From positions 1-64,000 of the forward strand of contig NZ_JACAPR010000032.1 of the NCBI RefSeq assembly GCF_013385635.1: a DNA stretch of 64,000 nucleotides, given 5' to 3'. This document shows positions 9,261-18,392 of the stretch, piece after piece (the stretch's first letter is position 1; each line of letters starts with the position of its first letter). A program made the translations under genes and the position numbers. Source of the DNA: Pseudomonas gingeri (GTDB lineage: Bacteria > Pseudomonadota > Gammaproteobacteria > Pseudomonadales > Pseudomonadaceae). The notes beneath the pieces were generated by a model. It did not search any database. It saw only the letters and a program-made list of their open reading frames with translations, and was not told the origin of the DNA.

Positions 9261-9293
9261 GTTGGTGTGGTTTTCAGGTAGGTTTCGGTGCAA

Positions 9294-12200
9294 TTAGCCC
9301 CACAAGGTAAAGAAGTCCAGGAGGGTATAATCATTGTTGCTGGTCACTTCGATGTAGGCAACGGGTCCATTAATCGAAGGCGCAGAGTAGTCAACCCAGT
9401 GGTGGCGAACTTGAGTTCCCCCGTCACCTCCTGCGAAGTCACGCTCTGCCAATAGTGCCCCAATTGAATTATAGAAAAAAACCTTCGCAGGAAGATTGAG
9501 ATACGTAAAGGCAAATCTGACTCTCACATATCCCCGCTTGAACGTCAGACGCAAGCGTTGTACTCCTGAGTTTCCTCGGCTCAAGGCGATCGAATGTCCA
9601 GATTGCATATCTGGAACCTGGTTGCCCCTGTAATCAACTATCTCGGACTCCCCTGTTGATCCAGGCCGCAAGAGAATCACCATCAATGAGGTATCGATGC
9701 TTTGCCCTGCCGTGATTTTTTGCAAGGGCACCGTTTCGAATGTTTCATAGTAAACTTTGATAACCTTGAAGGTACGCGGTGGGGCTGACTCAGGATTGTT
9801 GCCATAGAGGCCACGCGCGGTGATGCTGTAGTCCTTGGTTGTCACCGTCAGTGCGGGTGTTGTGGTCCAGACGCCGCTGGCGTTAGCGGTGACCGTACGC
9901 ATGACGTTGTTGCCGTCGCGAATCTCAACCAGCCCCCCATCGTTGGCTCTGCCCGTGAGCGTCACGGTCGTCGTTATCACGTTGGTACCGTTGGCGATGT
10001 CGTTGCCGCTGGCATCCTTGATTGAGGTGATTTGCGGAATGATTATCACGGAAGGCAGGTTTTGCACAGTTACTAGACGAGACGGAAAAGTCGTGGCGTT
10101 GGCCTCTACGCTGCTGTGGTCAAACGTCACCTTGAATGACGTCGATAGTGAACTGGCATGATCCAACCCATTCAGGTAGCTGGCCGGTACCGGTATTTCC
10201 CCATGGCCGTCGCTGACCCACGTCGGTGAAACCGTGGTGGCCTCCCATAGGGTGTGGCTATTCGGCTGCCCTGTCAGCCTCAACCAGACTTTCTGCCCCG
10301 CGGCGATCAACGGCCAGGAGGGCGCGCGCACTTTTATAGCCTTGGTGACATCAAGCGTAGCGCCGGTCACCAGGACATTGTCCGCGTAGAATTCGGGTCT
10401 TGGCAGGTCGCCGTCACTGAACGAGTCCACACTGACATGAAGCGTTCTTGAGGGCGTAGTGGCCCCGCCGCGCTCCACGCTGTAGCTCACTTCGCAACCT
10501 GCGCCAATGGCCGCCGCGACCGCACTGCTGTGCGCCGTGAAATCAACCTGGCCCGTGGTAAGACCAGGCTTGGGTTCGATATCGGGTGTACCGATACCGG
10601 GCTTGCCGATCCAATGCACGGTGATGTTGTCGCTGGCATACATCGGGCTGTATTGAACGCGAATCGTGACCACCGGCGGTGAATCGACATGCAGCGGATT
10701 GATGGTTGCGCTATCTGGCCCGGTTATCGTGCTTTCCAGGATATGAGGCACGGGCAGGTCCAATGCACTGCCGACCTTCATGATAAAGGGATGGGAAAAA
10801 CGAATCCGTTCACCGGCCCGGGCCAGGGTGTAGTACAAGCGCATCGAACGATCCAGATTGGGCAGGATGTACTGGCGTTTGAGGGTGAAGGGCAGGTCCC
10901 GGCCGACCCAGGGTGCCGTCACGGGAAAGCTGAAGGGCGGTGCGCTGCCGCCGGGTGCACTGCCCTCGGCGTGGAGGTTGATGATGTCATTTTCGATGAT
11001 GTCCACGTTCGCCTTGACCAGCACCCTGGCATCGAAGAGCGATACCTCGGGGTCGAAGACCTGATCGGGTGGCGGGGCTTCGTTCACCTCCACCGGTGGC
11101 AGCGAAGCCTGCGGTTCGCCCACATCGAGCAGCAGATCCTCGGACGGGATTTTACCCATCGCGTTTTCCACCCAGTAGTACAGCCGCAAGGTTCCGCCTT
11201 CGAGCCTGGCGATATCGCCATTGGGGCCATTCTGCAAACGGAAGACGATGTCGCCCTCACCGGCGATATCGTAGAGCTCATCGTAGTAGGACTGGCCATT
11301 GGCGAAGGTGCCGTCGAGTACCAGGGTGATCCGGTCGAACGGATCCTGGCCCAGATACTCCTTGATATTGACGATCAGGAAAGCGATATCCGGCGGCAGT
11401 ACATCGCCGGGTGCTCCTTCGACCGTGGGCGGCGGCAGACCGGTGCCGGCCTGGGTCCCGGTGACATAGACGATCACGCTGCGGGAATTGCGGTCTGGGG
11501 CAGACGGGCGAATCCGTATATAGGAAATCTGTACCCGACCCTTGATCAGGGAGCGGATATCGGCGTTGTCCCAGGGGATTCGCGCAGTACGCCCCAGTTC
11601 ATTGGCCGCGACGGGATGATCGATGTGGCGGACCACGGGCAAGCCCGTCGAAGTCCTGCCGTTGAGTCTCAGGCGGATAGTATCGCCGACAGCAAAATCC
11701 GCCCGATGAACCGCCACGACCACGGTAGCGTCAGCCCCATCGAGGGCATCGGCATCGAGCTCATTGTGCTCGTCGGACTCTTCCACATAAGGTTCGTAGA
11801 GCAGGGGCTCGGCCTGATCATCGAGGCGTACCTCCAGCAGTTGCGCTGGCGACCAGCCATCGGAATAGTTGCCGACCTCATCGACCACCTCGTACTCGCA
11901 AACGTGCTCGCCGCTGCCGATTTTTGCCCAGTCACCGGTATTGATCTGGAGGGTGATCGGCTCCTGGGTTTCGGCTTCACCCTCGGTGACCTTGTGCTCG
12001 ACGATATAACCACCGATGCTCAGGCGGATGCGATCACGCACGGAGCGATTGATGTCCGTTGCCGGGTTGCTGACCGCCGGGTAGAAGTCGATACGGACGG
12101 GAACCGGTGTGCCGATATCGCCCTCGCCGACGCCAAAATCGATCAGGTCCTGGGGAAAGCCCGGCATGGCCAGGTTTTCGTTGTAGTAGGTGCTGGCAAC

Positions 12201-12692
12201 GGGGTTGCGACCGCCGGGGGCGACGGTATCGACCTTGAGGCGGAAAGAATCGGTTTCATCGTCGTTGCCGCTTACGCGGGTGAGATGGAAAAACACCGGA
12301 TCGGCGGGCCCGTCCGGCAAGCGTGCGCGAGGAATGAAAAGCGAGATTTGCGCGTTGTTGGCGGCTTCGATATCGCTGACGGTATGAAAGGCAACCGGTG
12401 TGACGGTGTCGCGGCAGAACAGTTCGATAAAGTCGTTTTCGGCTATGCCACGATAGGGCAGCAGGATGCATTGCAAGCCCTTGTCGCGGTGGGCATCGAG
12501 GGCCGCCCGGTTGATGCCGCCGTCGAAGCCGACCACGGGCGCGGTCATATTGGGAATGTAGAGATCGAGCTCGTTGAAGGGCACGGGGGTGATGGGTTCG
12601 GGCCGGCTCAGGTCGAAGGTGCGTGCTTGCGATGGAGCGTCGTCTTGCGATGGATCGTGGCTGGGGAGCAGGGGATCAACGTAGTCGTTCAT
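9294..12692 (-). CDS. Very large Ig-like repeat protein (paralog 3)
   Basis: The 1132 aa product is made of about eight to nine beta-sandwich segments of 100-120 aa with the motif style of the two upstream paralogs: GDTIRLRLNG, VVDEVGNYSDGW (DEVGN at residue 271, close to DRAGN at 252/253 in the others), DNITVHWIG, VSYSVERGG. A bacterial Ig-like domain (PQITSIKDASGND, TTTVTLTGRA) occupies about 884-985, and a distinct C-terminal sandwich of about 145 aa ends in LLDFFTLWG. There is no signal peptide. The frame is open to 12764, but the ATG at 12692 (MNDYVDPLLPS) has CAGGA before it while 12764 has no ribosome site. Codon use is more GC-rich than in paralogs 1 and 2. It is convergent with the autotransporter. 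Function unknown. Confidence 0.72.
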   Translation of the reverse strand: MNDYVDPLLPSHDPSQDDAPSQARTFDLSRPEPITPVPFNELDLYIPNMTAPVVGFDGGINRAALDAHRDKGLQCILLPYRGIAENDFIELFCRDTVTPVAFHTVSDIEAANNAQISLFIPRARLPDGPADPVFFHLTRVSGNDDETDSFRLKVDTVAPGGRNPVASTYYNENLAMPGFPQDLIDFGVGEGDIGTPVPVRIDFYPAVSNPATDINRSVRDRIRLSIGGYIVEHKVTEGEAETQEPITLQINTGDWAKIGSGEHVCEYEVVDEVGNYSDGWSPAQLLEVRLDDQAEPLLYEPYVEESDEHNELDADALDGADATVVVAVHRADFAVGDTIRLRLNGRTSTGLPVVRHIDHPVAANELGRTARIPWDNADIRSLIKGRVQISYIRIRPSAPDRNSRSVIVYVTGTQAGTGLPPPTVEGAPGDVLPPDIAFLIVNIKEYLGQDPFDRITLVLDGTFANGQSYYDELYDIAGEGDIVFRLQNGPNGDIARLEGGTLRLYYWVENAMGKIPSEDLLLDVGEPQASLPPVEVNEAPPPDQVFDPEVSLFDARVLVKANVDIIENDIINLHAEGSAPGGSAPPFSFPVTAPWVGRDLPFTLKRQYILPNLDRSMRLYYTLARAGERIRFSHPFIMKVGSALDLPVPHILESTITGPDSATINPLHVDSPPVVTIRVQYSPMYASDNITVHWIGKPGIGTPDIEPKPGLTTGQVDFTAHSSAVAAAIGAGCEVSYSVERGGATTPSRTLHVSVDSFSDGDLPRPEFYADNVLVTGATLDVTKAIKVRAPSWPLIAAGQKVWLRLTGQPNSHTLWEATTVSPTWVSDGHGEIPVPASYLNGLDHASSLSTSFKVTFDHSSVEANATTFPSRLVTVQNLPSVIIIPQITSIKDASGNDIANGTNVITTTVTLTGRANDGGLVEIRDGNNVMRTVTANASGVWTTTPALTVTTKDYSITARGLYGNNPESAPPRTFKVIKVYYETFETVPLQKITAGQSIDTSLMVILLRPGSTGESEIVDYRGNQVPDMQSGHSIALSRGNSGVQRLRLTFKRGYVRVRFAFTYLNLPAKVFFYNSIGALLAERDFAGGDGGTQVRHHWVDYSAPSINGPVAYIEVTSNNDYTLLDFFTLWG

Positions 12693-12788
12693 GGTCGGGA
12701 TCCTGACAAGTAACGGAAAAAGGCGACCCGAAAGCCCGGATGGCGAGTCGTAAAGACCATTCAACGCCCGGAGAGGAGGGCTGACTAG

Positions 12789-12804
12789 CTGTCAGAAATG
12801 ACAG
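12789..12804 (-). promoter_or_regulatory. lux-box-like palindrome upstream of Ig-repeat gene 3
   Basis: On the minus strand this reads CTGTCATTTCTGACAG, identical over all 16 bp to the site at 2267-2282 and in the same orientation relative to its gene. A TTGAAT hexamer (12764-12759 on the minus strand) follows after 24 nt. The site starts 97 bp before the ATG at 12692. Confidence 0.6.
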
Positions 12805-12886
12805 TGGCGACGAGCGGTGCATGGGCAGGGCGGCGAGAAACCGCCGGTCGATTTTCCAGCTTTTCCAGGACAGAACTGTCATTGAT

Positions 12887-13012
12887 GATCGTTCCCACGC
12901 TCAGCAAAGGAATGTCTCTCTGGACGCTCCGCGTCCGCTTCAAAAGCTTCGCGGGCAAGCCCGCTCCCACAGCGTCACGGGCTGCATTCCCACGCGGAGC
13001 GTGGGAACGATC
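12887..13012. repeat. Palindromic GATCGTTCCCACGCT element, copy 1, with nested REP core
   Basis: The element is bounded by GATCGTTCCCACGCT and its complement AGCGTGGGAACGATC, with inner arms GGACGCTCCGCGTCC and GCGTCACGGGCTGCATTCCC. A REP core (CTTCGCGGGCAAGCCCGCTC) sits inside at about 12948-12967. Related copies are at 33347, 47742 and 60935. Confidence 0.85.
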
Positions 13013-13028
13013 GGTACAGTGCTGTTTC

Positions 13029-14057
13029 TCACGCCTGTCGGTTCCACCAGCGAAACAACGGTTCGGCCAGAAACAGCACGAACAACAGCCGCATCACCTG
13101 CATCGCCGTCACCAGGGGGACCGACAGTTGCAGAGTCTCGGCGGTCAGGCTCATTTCCGCGATACCGCCGGGCATCATGCCCAGGGTCAGGGAGCGCAGG
13201 TCGAGGTGGGTCAGCGCACTCAGGGCCCACGCCGCGAGGCTGGCGATCAGCATGGTCAGAGCCGTGCCGATCAGCGTGCGGCCCATGAACGAGGGCGCGC
13301 GACGGAAGAACTCACGATTGAAATGACAACCCAGGCCGCTGCCGATCAGCCACTGGCCGATCTGGCTGCCGCCGTTGGGCAGGCCGATATGCAGGTCCCA
13401 GGCGATGCTTACCGTCGCACTCACCAGCAACGGCCCGAACAGCCACGGATTGGGCTGGCGCAAGCGCTGCCAGAGCCAGGCGAGCAGGGCGCCCAGGGGG
13501 AACAGCAGGGCCAGCCAGCGCCAGTCGACGACACTCGCACCGCCCAGCGGCACGCCATCGCCGAGCAGGTATTTGAAGGCGGCCGGTACACACAGCACCA
13601 CCACCAGTACCCGCAGGCTCTGCCCCGCCGCGACCCGGCTGAGCACCGCGCCGTTGCGCGCGCCGAGGTTGACCATTTCGCCGGAGCCGCCCGGCATGCT
13701 GGAGAAGAACGCCGTGGGCCGGTCCTCGCCGGTACGCCGCAGCAACCAGACACCGAGCACGCTGGAGAGGCTGGTGACCAGCGCGCCGAAAAAGATCAGG
13801 CCGAAATGCGCCAGGACCTGCTCCATCACCACCGGGGTGAAGTGCAGGCCGATGCCGATGCCGACCACCCACTGGCCGGTCTTGCGCCCGCCGGGGATTT
13901 CCGCCAGTTGCCAGGAAGTCAGGCAGCGCACCAGGATGATCGCCAGCAACGAGCCGACCATCCACGGCAGCGGCCAGCCGACCTGGCTGGCGAGGTAACC
14001 GCCGACCAGGCCGACCAGGGGTGTGCCCCACCAGTCCCTGAAGCTTTTCTCACGCAT
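13029..14057 (-). CDS. AbrB-family membrane permease
   Basis: The 342 aa product is a duplicated integral membrane protein of the AbrB family (older name: ammonia monooxygenase-related). The two halves repeat their signature motifs: LPWMVGSLLA and NPWLFGPLLV, then FSSMPGGSGEMVNLG and LGMMPGGIAEMSLTA. About ten membrane helices are expected. The ATG at 14057 (MREKSFRDWW) overlaps the tctA stop by 8 nt (ATGCGTGA), so it is probably translationally coupled to tctA; the open frame to 14084 would overlap further. The coupling suggests a role with the tripartite carboxylate transporter, but its substrate is not known. Confidence 0.82.
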   Translation of the reverse strand: MREKSFRDWWGTPLVGLVGGYLASQVGWPLPWMVGSLLAIILVRCLTSWQLAEIPGGRKTGQWVVGIGIGLHFTPVVMEQVLAHFGLIFFGALVTSLSSVLGVWLLRRTGEDRPTAFFSSMPGGSGEMVNLGARNGAVLSRVAAGQSLRVLVVVLCVPAAFKYLLGDGVPLGGASVVDWRWLALLFPLGALLAWLWQRLRQPNPWLFGPLLVSATVSIAWDLHIGLPNGGSQIGQWLIGSGLGCHFNREFFRRAPSFMGRTLIGTALTMLIASLAAWALSALTHLDLRSLTLGMMPGGIAEMSLTAETLQLSVPLVTAMQVMRLLFVLFLAEPLFRWWNRQA

Positions 14058-15564
14058 TGGCCAGGGCACGACGCTGGGCGGCACGCTTGCGCCAGATGCG
14101 CAGCAGCGGCATCAGCAACATGACGATGGTCAGGCCCCAGACGCTCGCGGTGATCGGGCTTGACCAGAGGATCTCCAGCGCGCCGTTGGAGATCGACAGC
14201 GCCCGGCGCAGGTTCGATTCCATCAGGCCACCGAGGATAAAACCGAGCAGGATCGGCGACAGCGGGAAATCCAGCTTGCGCAGGATGTAGCCGAAGATGC
14301 CGATACCGATCATCAGGAACAGATCGAAGGTGGTGGCGTGCACCGCGTACACACCGATCGCGGTGATGATGGCGATCACCGGCACCAGCGCCCAGTTCGG
14401 CACGGCGAGGATGCGGGTGAAGATGCGGATCATCGGGATATTGAGGATCACCAGCATGATGTTGGCGATGAACAGCGAGGCGATCAGGCCCCAGACGATA
14501 TCCGGTTGCTGTTGGAACAACAGCGGGCCGGGGGTGATGTTGTACAGCGACAGGGCGCCGATCATCACCGCCGTGGTACCCGAGCCAGGCACGCCGAGGG
14601 TCAGCATCGGCACCAGGGCACCGCAGGCCGCGCCGCCGATAGCGGTTTCCGGAGCGGCCAGGCCACGCTTGTCGCCCTGGCCGAAAGTGCCGCTGGCACC
14701 GGCGATTTTCTTCTCGGTCATATAGGCCACGGCGCTGGCGAGTGTCGCGCCGGCACCCGGCAGCACGCCCATGATAAAGCCGAGCACGCCGCAACGCAGG
14801 TTCACCACGAACACCGACGCGGCTTCCTTGAAGTTGAACATCATCCGCCCGGTGGCTTTCACCGCTTCCTGGCCGCGATGGGTCTTCTCCAGCAACAGGA
14901 GGATTTCGCTGATGGAGAACAGGCCCAGCACCAGCACGACGAACTGGATGCCGTCGGCCAGGTGCACGTTGTCACCGGTGAAGCGATAGACGCCGCTGTT
15001 GGCGTCGATGCCGATGCTCGACAGGAACAGGCCGATCAGCGCTGCGATAAAAGTCTTCAGTGGGCGGTCGCCGGCCATGCCGCCCAGGCAGACAATGGCG
15101 AAGACCATGAGCACGAAGTATTCCGCCGGACCGAAGGCAATCGCCCATTTCGCCAGCAGCGGGGCGAACAGCACCATGCCGCAGGTGGCGATAAAGGCGC
15201 CGATGAACGAGCTCCAGGCCGACAGCGACAGGGCGACACCGGCCAGGCCCTGGCGGGCCATCGGGTAGCCGTCGAGGGTGGTCATCACGGTGGAGGCTTC
15301 ACCGGGGATATTGAGCAGGATCGAGCTGATGCGCCCGCCGTACTCGCAACCCAGGTAGACCGCCGCCAGCAGGATCAGCGCCGATTCCGGTGGCAGGCCG
15401 AGGGCGAAGGCGATGGGGATCAGCAGGGCCACGCCGTTGATCGGACCGAGGCCCGGCAGCAGGCCGACGATGGTGCCGATCAGGGTGCCGCTGAGGGCGG
15501 TGATCAGGTTGTAGGGGGTCAGGGCGACGCCGAAGCCCTGGCCCAGGTAGCTGAGGGTATCCAT
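14050..15564 (-). CDS. tctA: Tripartite tricarboxylate transporter, large membrane subunit
   Basis: The 504 aa TctA protein is the 12-helix channel subunit of a binding-protein-dependent, ion-gradient-driven carboxylate importer. The conserved glycine-rich loop GLLPGLGPINGVALLIP is near residues 38-54, followed by EYGGRISSILLNIPGE; the second-half equivalent is FIMGVLPGAGATLAS. It lies 1 nt downstream of tctB and overlaps the AbrB gene. The locus order tctA-tctB-tctC-opdH with divergent tctDE matches the P. aeruginosa citrate/tricarboxylate locus. Confidence 0.95.
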   Translation of the reverse strand: MDTLSYLGQGFGVALTPYNLITALSGTLIGTIVGLLPGLGPINGVALLIPIAFALGLPPESALILLAAVYLGCEYGGRISSILLNIPGEASTVMTTLDGYPMARQGLAGVALSLSAWSSFIGAFIATCGMVLFAPLLAKWAIAFGPAEYFVLMVFAIVCLGGMAGDRPLKTFIAALIGLFLSSIGIDANSGVYRFTGDNVHLADGIQFVVLVLGLFSISEILLLLEKTHRGQEAVKATGRMMFNFKEAASVFVVNLRCGVLGFIMGVLPGAGATLASAVAYMTEKKIAGASGTFGQGDKRGLAAPETAIGGAACGALVPMLTLGVPGSGTTAVMIGALSLYNITPGPLLFQQQPDIVWGLIASLFIANIMLVILNIPMIRIFTRILAVPNWALVPVIAIITAIGVYAVHATTFDLFLMIGIGIFGYILRKLDFPLSPILLGFILGGLMESNLRRALSISNGALEILWSSPITASVWGLTIVMLLMPLLRIWRKRAAQRRALANA

Positions 15565-15565
15565 A

Positions 15566-16024
15566 TCAATTCTCCAGGATGTCGAGCAGGCCCAGGGGCA
15601 GGGGCACGTCCATCAGACGGTCGAACAGCACGTACAGGCCGATGCTCATCAGGCTGATGATCACCACGCTGGGCAGCCAGCGCCCGCCGTACAGGCGCGC
15701 CATGGGCACGCCGATCAGGATGCTGGACAGGATGAAACCCAATGGTTCGAAGGTTCCGGCGAAGATCAGCAGCAAGCCGATGCAGAGAGCGATCTTGTTC
15801 AGGGTGGCGCGGTCCAGCGGTGGTTCTTCGTCGCTGTGGACGATAGGCGTGGGGCGAAAGATCAGGTACAGCAGGCCCAGGCCCATCAGGCCGAGCATCA
15901 GCAACGGATAGGCACGCGGGCCCACCGGTTCATAGGAAAACGCGGCCTGGTAGGGCCAGGCCATCAGTGCCAGGCCGGCGCAGGCCAGCAGCAGCACCGA
16001 GGCGAAGAGTCGTTGAACGAGCAT
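15566..16024 (-). CDS. tctB: Tripartite tricarboxylate transporter, small membrane subunit
   Basis: The 152 aa hydrophobic protein has four predicted helices (residues of about 5-25, 38-56, 80-110 and 120-145) and a charged loop between helices 2 and 3 (HSDEEPPLDRATL). Size and position between tctC and tctA identify the TctB partner of the transporter. It is spaced 1 nt from tctA and 56 nt from tctC. Confidence 0.92.
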   Translation of the reverse strand: MLVQRLFASVLLLACAGLALMAWPYQAAFSYEPVGPRAYPLLMLGLMGLGLLYLIFRPTPIVHSDEEPPLDRATLNKIALCIGLLLIFAGTFEPLGFILSSILIGVPMARLYGGRWLPSVVIISLMSIGLYVLFDRLMDVPLPLGLLDILEN

Positions 16025-16080
16025 GGTGAACTCCTGGGTCGGTCCCCACCTTGCGGGAACCGACCACTAGACGGGGGCGA

Positions 16081-17061
16081 TCACTGGATCAGGCCGAATT
16101 CCTTGGCCAGCACTTTGTAGTCGGCGACCTGCTTCTTCACGTAGGTGTCCAGCTCCGGGCCGGTCATGGCGAAGGGGAACAGCTCGCGTTGGTCGCGCAG
16201 CTTGGCGAACTCTTCGGAAGCCAGGAGCTTGTCGAAGGCGTTTTTCCACCAGGCGTAGTCTTCGTCGCTGACCTTTGGACCGAGGTAGAAACCGCGTACG
16301 ACCGGCCAGACAATGTCGTAGCCTTGCTCGCGAGCGGTGGGGATGTCCTTCATTTCCGGCTCGTCCAGGCGCTTCTCGGCGAACACCGCGAGCAGGCGCA
16401 TGTCACCGCTCTGGATATGTGGCATGGAGTCGGAGATGTCGGTGCTGCCGACCTGGATATGCCCGCCCATCAGCGCGGTGACGATTTCGCCGCCGCCTTC
16501 GAGGGCCACATAGCGCAGGTCGCGCGGATTGATCCCGGCGGCCTTGGCGATCAGCGCGGTCTGCATCCAGTCCTGGCTGCCGACGGTGCCGCCGGAGCCG
16601 ATCACCACTTTGCTCGGGTCGGCCTTGAGGGCCTTGACCAGGTCATCGAGGGTCTTGTACGGCGAGTCGCTTTTCACCGCGATGGCGCCATAGCTGGTAC
16701 CGACCGCGGCCAGCCAGCGCACGGCGCTTTCATCGAAGCGGCCGAACTTGCCCTGGGCCAGGTTCAGCAGTGAGCCGCTGGACCAGGCCACCAGGGTGCC
16801 GCCGTCGGCCGGGCGCTGGGCGACCACGGCGTTGTAGGCCACGGCACCGACGCCGCCGGGCATGTAGGTCACGCGCATCGGCTTGCTCAGGACTTTCTCG
16901 TTGACCAGGGCGCTTTGCGCCAGCTTGCAGGTCAGGTCGAAGCCGCCGCCGGGGGAGGCCGGGGCGATGCATTCCGGGCGCTTGGGCTCGGCGGCGAAAG
17001 CTTGGCCGGCGAACAGCACGACGCTGGCGGCGAGGGCGAGTTTACGTAATGACAGGTCCAT
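16081..17061 (-). CDS. tctC: Tripartite tricarboxylate transporter, periplasmic binding protein
   Basis: The 326 aa product captures tricarboxylates in the periplasm and delivers them to TctAB. A signal peptide (MDLSLRKLALAASVVLFAG, cleavage after QAFA) precedes the mature protein; PASPGGGFDLTCKLAQSAL and the GSGGTVGSQDWMQTAL segment are typical of the Bug/TctC family. The ATG at 17061 follows GGAGAG; the frame extends to 17256 but lacks a signal peptide there. It sits between opdH and tctB, all on the minus strand. Confidence 0.94.
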   Translation of the reverse strand: MDLSLRKLALAASVVLFAGQAFAAEPKRPECIAPASPGGGFDLTCKLAQSALVNEKVLSKPMRVTYMPGGVGAVAYNAVVAQRPADGGTLVAWSSGSLLNLAQGKFGRFDESAVRWLAAVGTSYGAIAVKSDSPYKTLDDLVKALKADPSKVVIGSGGTVGSQDWMQTALIAKAAGINPRDLRYVALEGGGEIVTALMGGHIQVGSTDISDSMPHIQSGDMRLLAVFAEKRLDEPEMKDIPTAREQGYDIVWPVVRGFYLGPKVSDEDYAWWKNAFDKLLASEEFAKLRDQRELFPFAMTGPELDTYVKKQVADYKVLAKEFGLIQ

Positions 17062-17099
17062 TGTTCTCTCCACGGGAGTTGTTGTTATGGGTTTTTCGA

Positions 17100-18392
17100 T
17101 TACCACAGGGCAACGCTGTAGCTCACCAGCAAGCGCACTTCGTCGGCGTCGCGGGCGGAGTAGTTGGAGCGGTAGGTGGCATTGCGCAGGCGCACCGCGA
17201 CGTCCTTGAAGGTGCCGCTCTGCACCACGTACTTGATCTCGCTGTTGCGTTCCCATTCCTTGGCGTCGTTGCCGTTTTTCAGGGCGATATGGTCGCCGCT
17301 GATATAGCGGCTCATGAAGCTCAGGCCGGGAATCCCGAGTTTGGCGAAGTCGTATTCGTACTTGGCCTGCCAGGAGCGTTCCTCGGCCTCGGCGAAGTCG
17401 TTGATCTGCACGAAGTTGACCAGGTACGGGTCGGCGCCATCGACGTAGGGAAAGGCATTATCACCGAACATGCGCTGATAGCCGGCACTGAGCTTGTGGC
17501 CGTTGAGACCATAGCTGAACAGGCTGCTGAAGGACTTGTTGTCGATCTTGCCGCCACGGGCTTCGCCCTGCTCGGCACTTTTGCTCAGGCGGACGTCGGC
17601 ACCGAAGGTGCCCGGACCGAACGGCTGGGACAGCAGCAGGCCGAGGAAGTGTTGCTTGTAGACCTCGTCGAGCTGGGCGTAGTGGTAGCTGCCGGTGATC
17701 TTGTCGGTGAACTTGTAGTCCAGGCCGGTGAAGTTGAAGTGTTCACCGGTGGCGCCACCGACAAAACGGCCGTTCTTGTTGTTGAGGGCGATTTCCTCGT
17801 AGTTGCTGTCGTCGCGGTCCTTGGCCCGGTCCAGGCGGCCGCCGGTAAAGGTCAGGTTCTTGATTTCCTTCGACGTGAGCAGGCCGCCGTTGAAGGTCTG
17901 CGGCAGGATGCGGCCGTCGTTGGGCTTGAGGATCGGCAGTTCGGGAATCAGGCTGCCGACTTTCAGTTCGGTGGCGGAAATCTTCACCTTGGCGGTCACG
18001 CCGAGTTTCGAGTACTCGTCGGCGGCACGTCCGTCATCGTGGGTAGGCAACAGGCCGGTGCCGGTGCGATCGGGACTGGAGTCGAGCTTGACCCCGAGCA
18101 TGCCCAGCGCATCGACGCCGAACTTGACGGTGCCGTCGGTGTAGCCCGATTGCAGGTTGAGCATGAAGCCCTGGGCCCACTCGTCACGCTTGGATTGCTG
18201 TTTGCTGGTGCCGTCGCGGAAGTCGCGGTTGAAGTACATGTTGCGGGTTTCGAAGGTGGCGGTGCTGTCTTCGATAAACGCGGCCTGGCTGACGGACGAG
18301 AAGCCGGCCAGGGCAGCGGCGCCGGCCAGGGCGGTGTGAGCGAAGCGGGAAAAGCGGGCAGGCGGACAAGCCTGGGGCTGTAGAGACAGCAT
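17100..18392 (-). CDS. opdH: OprD-family outer membrane porin, tricarboxylate type
   Basis: The 430 aa product is an 18-stranded OprD-family porin. It has a signal peptide (to about residue 37, ending SQAA), the family N-terminus FIEDSTATFETRNMYFNRDFRD, the SKLGVTAKVKIS and LKVGSLIPELPIL segments, and the C-terminal VSYSVALW with terminal aromatic. The name opdH rests on position: in P. aeruginosa the porin beside tctCBA and tctDE is OpdH, which admits cis-aconitate and other tricarboxylates. It is the first gene of the opdH-tctCBA unit and is divergent from tctDE, so it is probably under TctD control. Confidence 0.85.
   Translation of the reverse strand: MLSLQPQACPPARFSRFAHTALAGAAALAGFSSVSQAAFIEDSTATFETRNMYFNRDFRDGTSKQQSKRDEWAQGFMLNLQSGYTDGTVKFGVDALGMLGVKLDSSPDRTGTGLLPTHDDGRAADEYSKLGVTAKVKISATELKVGSLIPELPILKPNDGRILPQTFNGGLLTSKEIKNLTFTGGRLDRAKDRDDSNYEEIALNNKNGRFVGGATGEHFNFTGLDYKFTDKITGSYHYAQLDEVYKQHFLGLLLSQPFGPGTFGADVRLSKSAEQGEARGGKIDNKSFSSLFSYGLNGHKLSAGYQRMFGDNAFPYVDGADPYLVNFVQINDFAEAEERSWQAKYEYDFAKLGIPGLSFMSRYISGDHIALKNGNDAKEWERNSEIKYVVQSGTFKDVAVRLRNATYRSNYSARDADEVRLLVSYSVALW

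Noticed and set aside
6876..9293. 805-codon minus-strand ORF opposite the autotransporter
   Set aside because: It is the antisense shadow of the autotransporter; its His/Val/Gln-rich sequence is typical of reverse reading of GC-rich genes.
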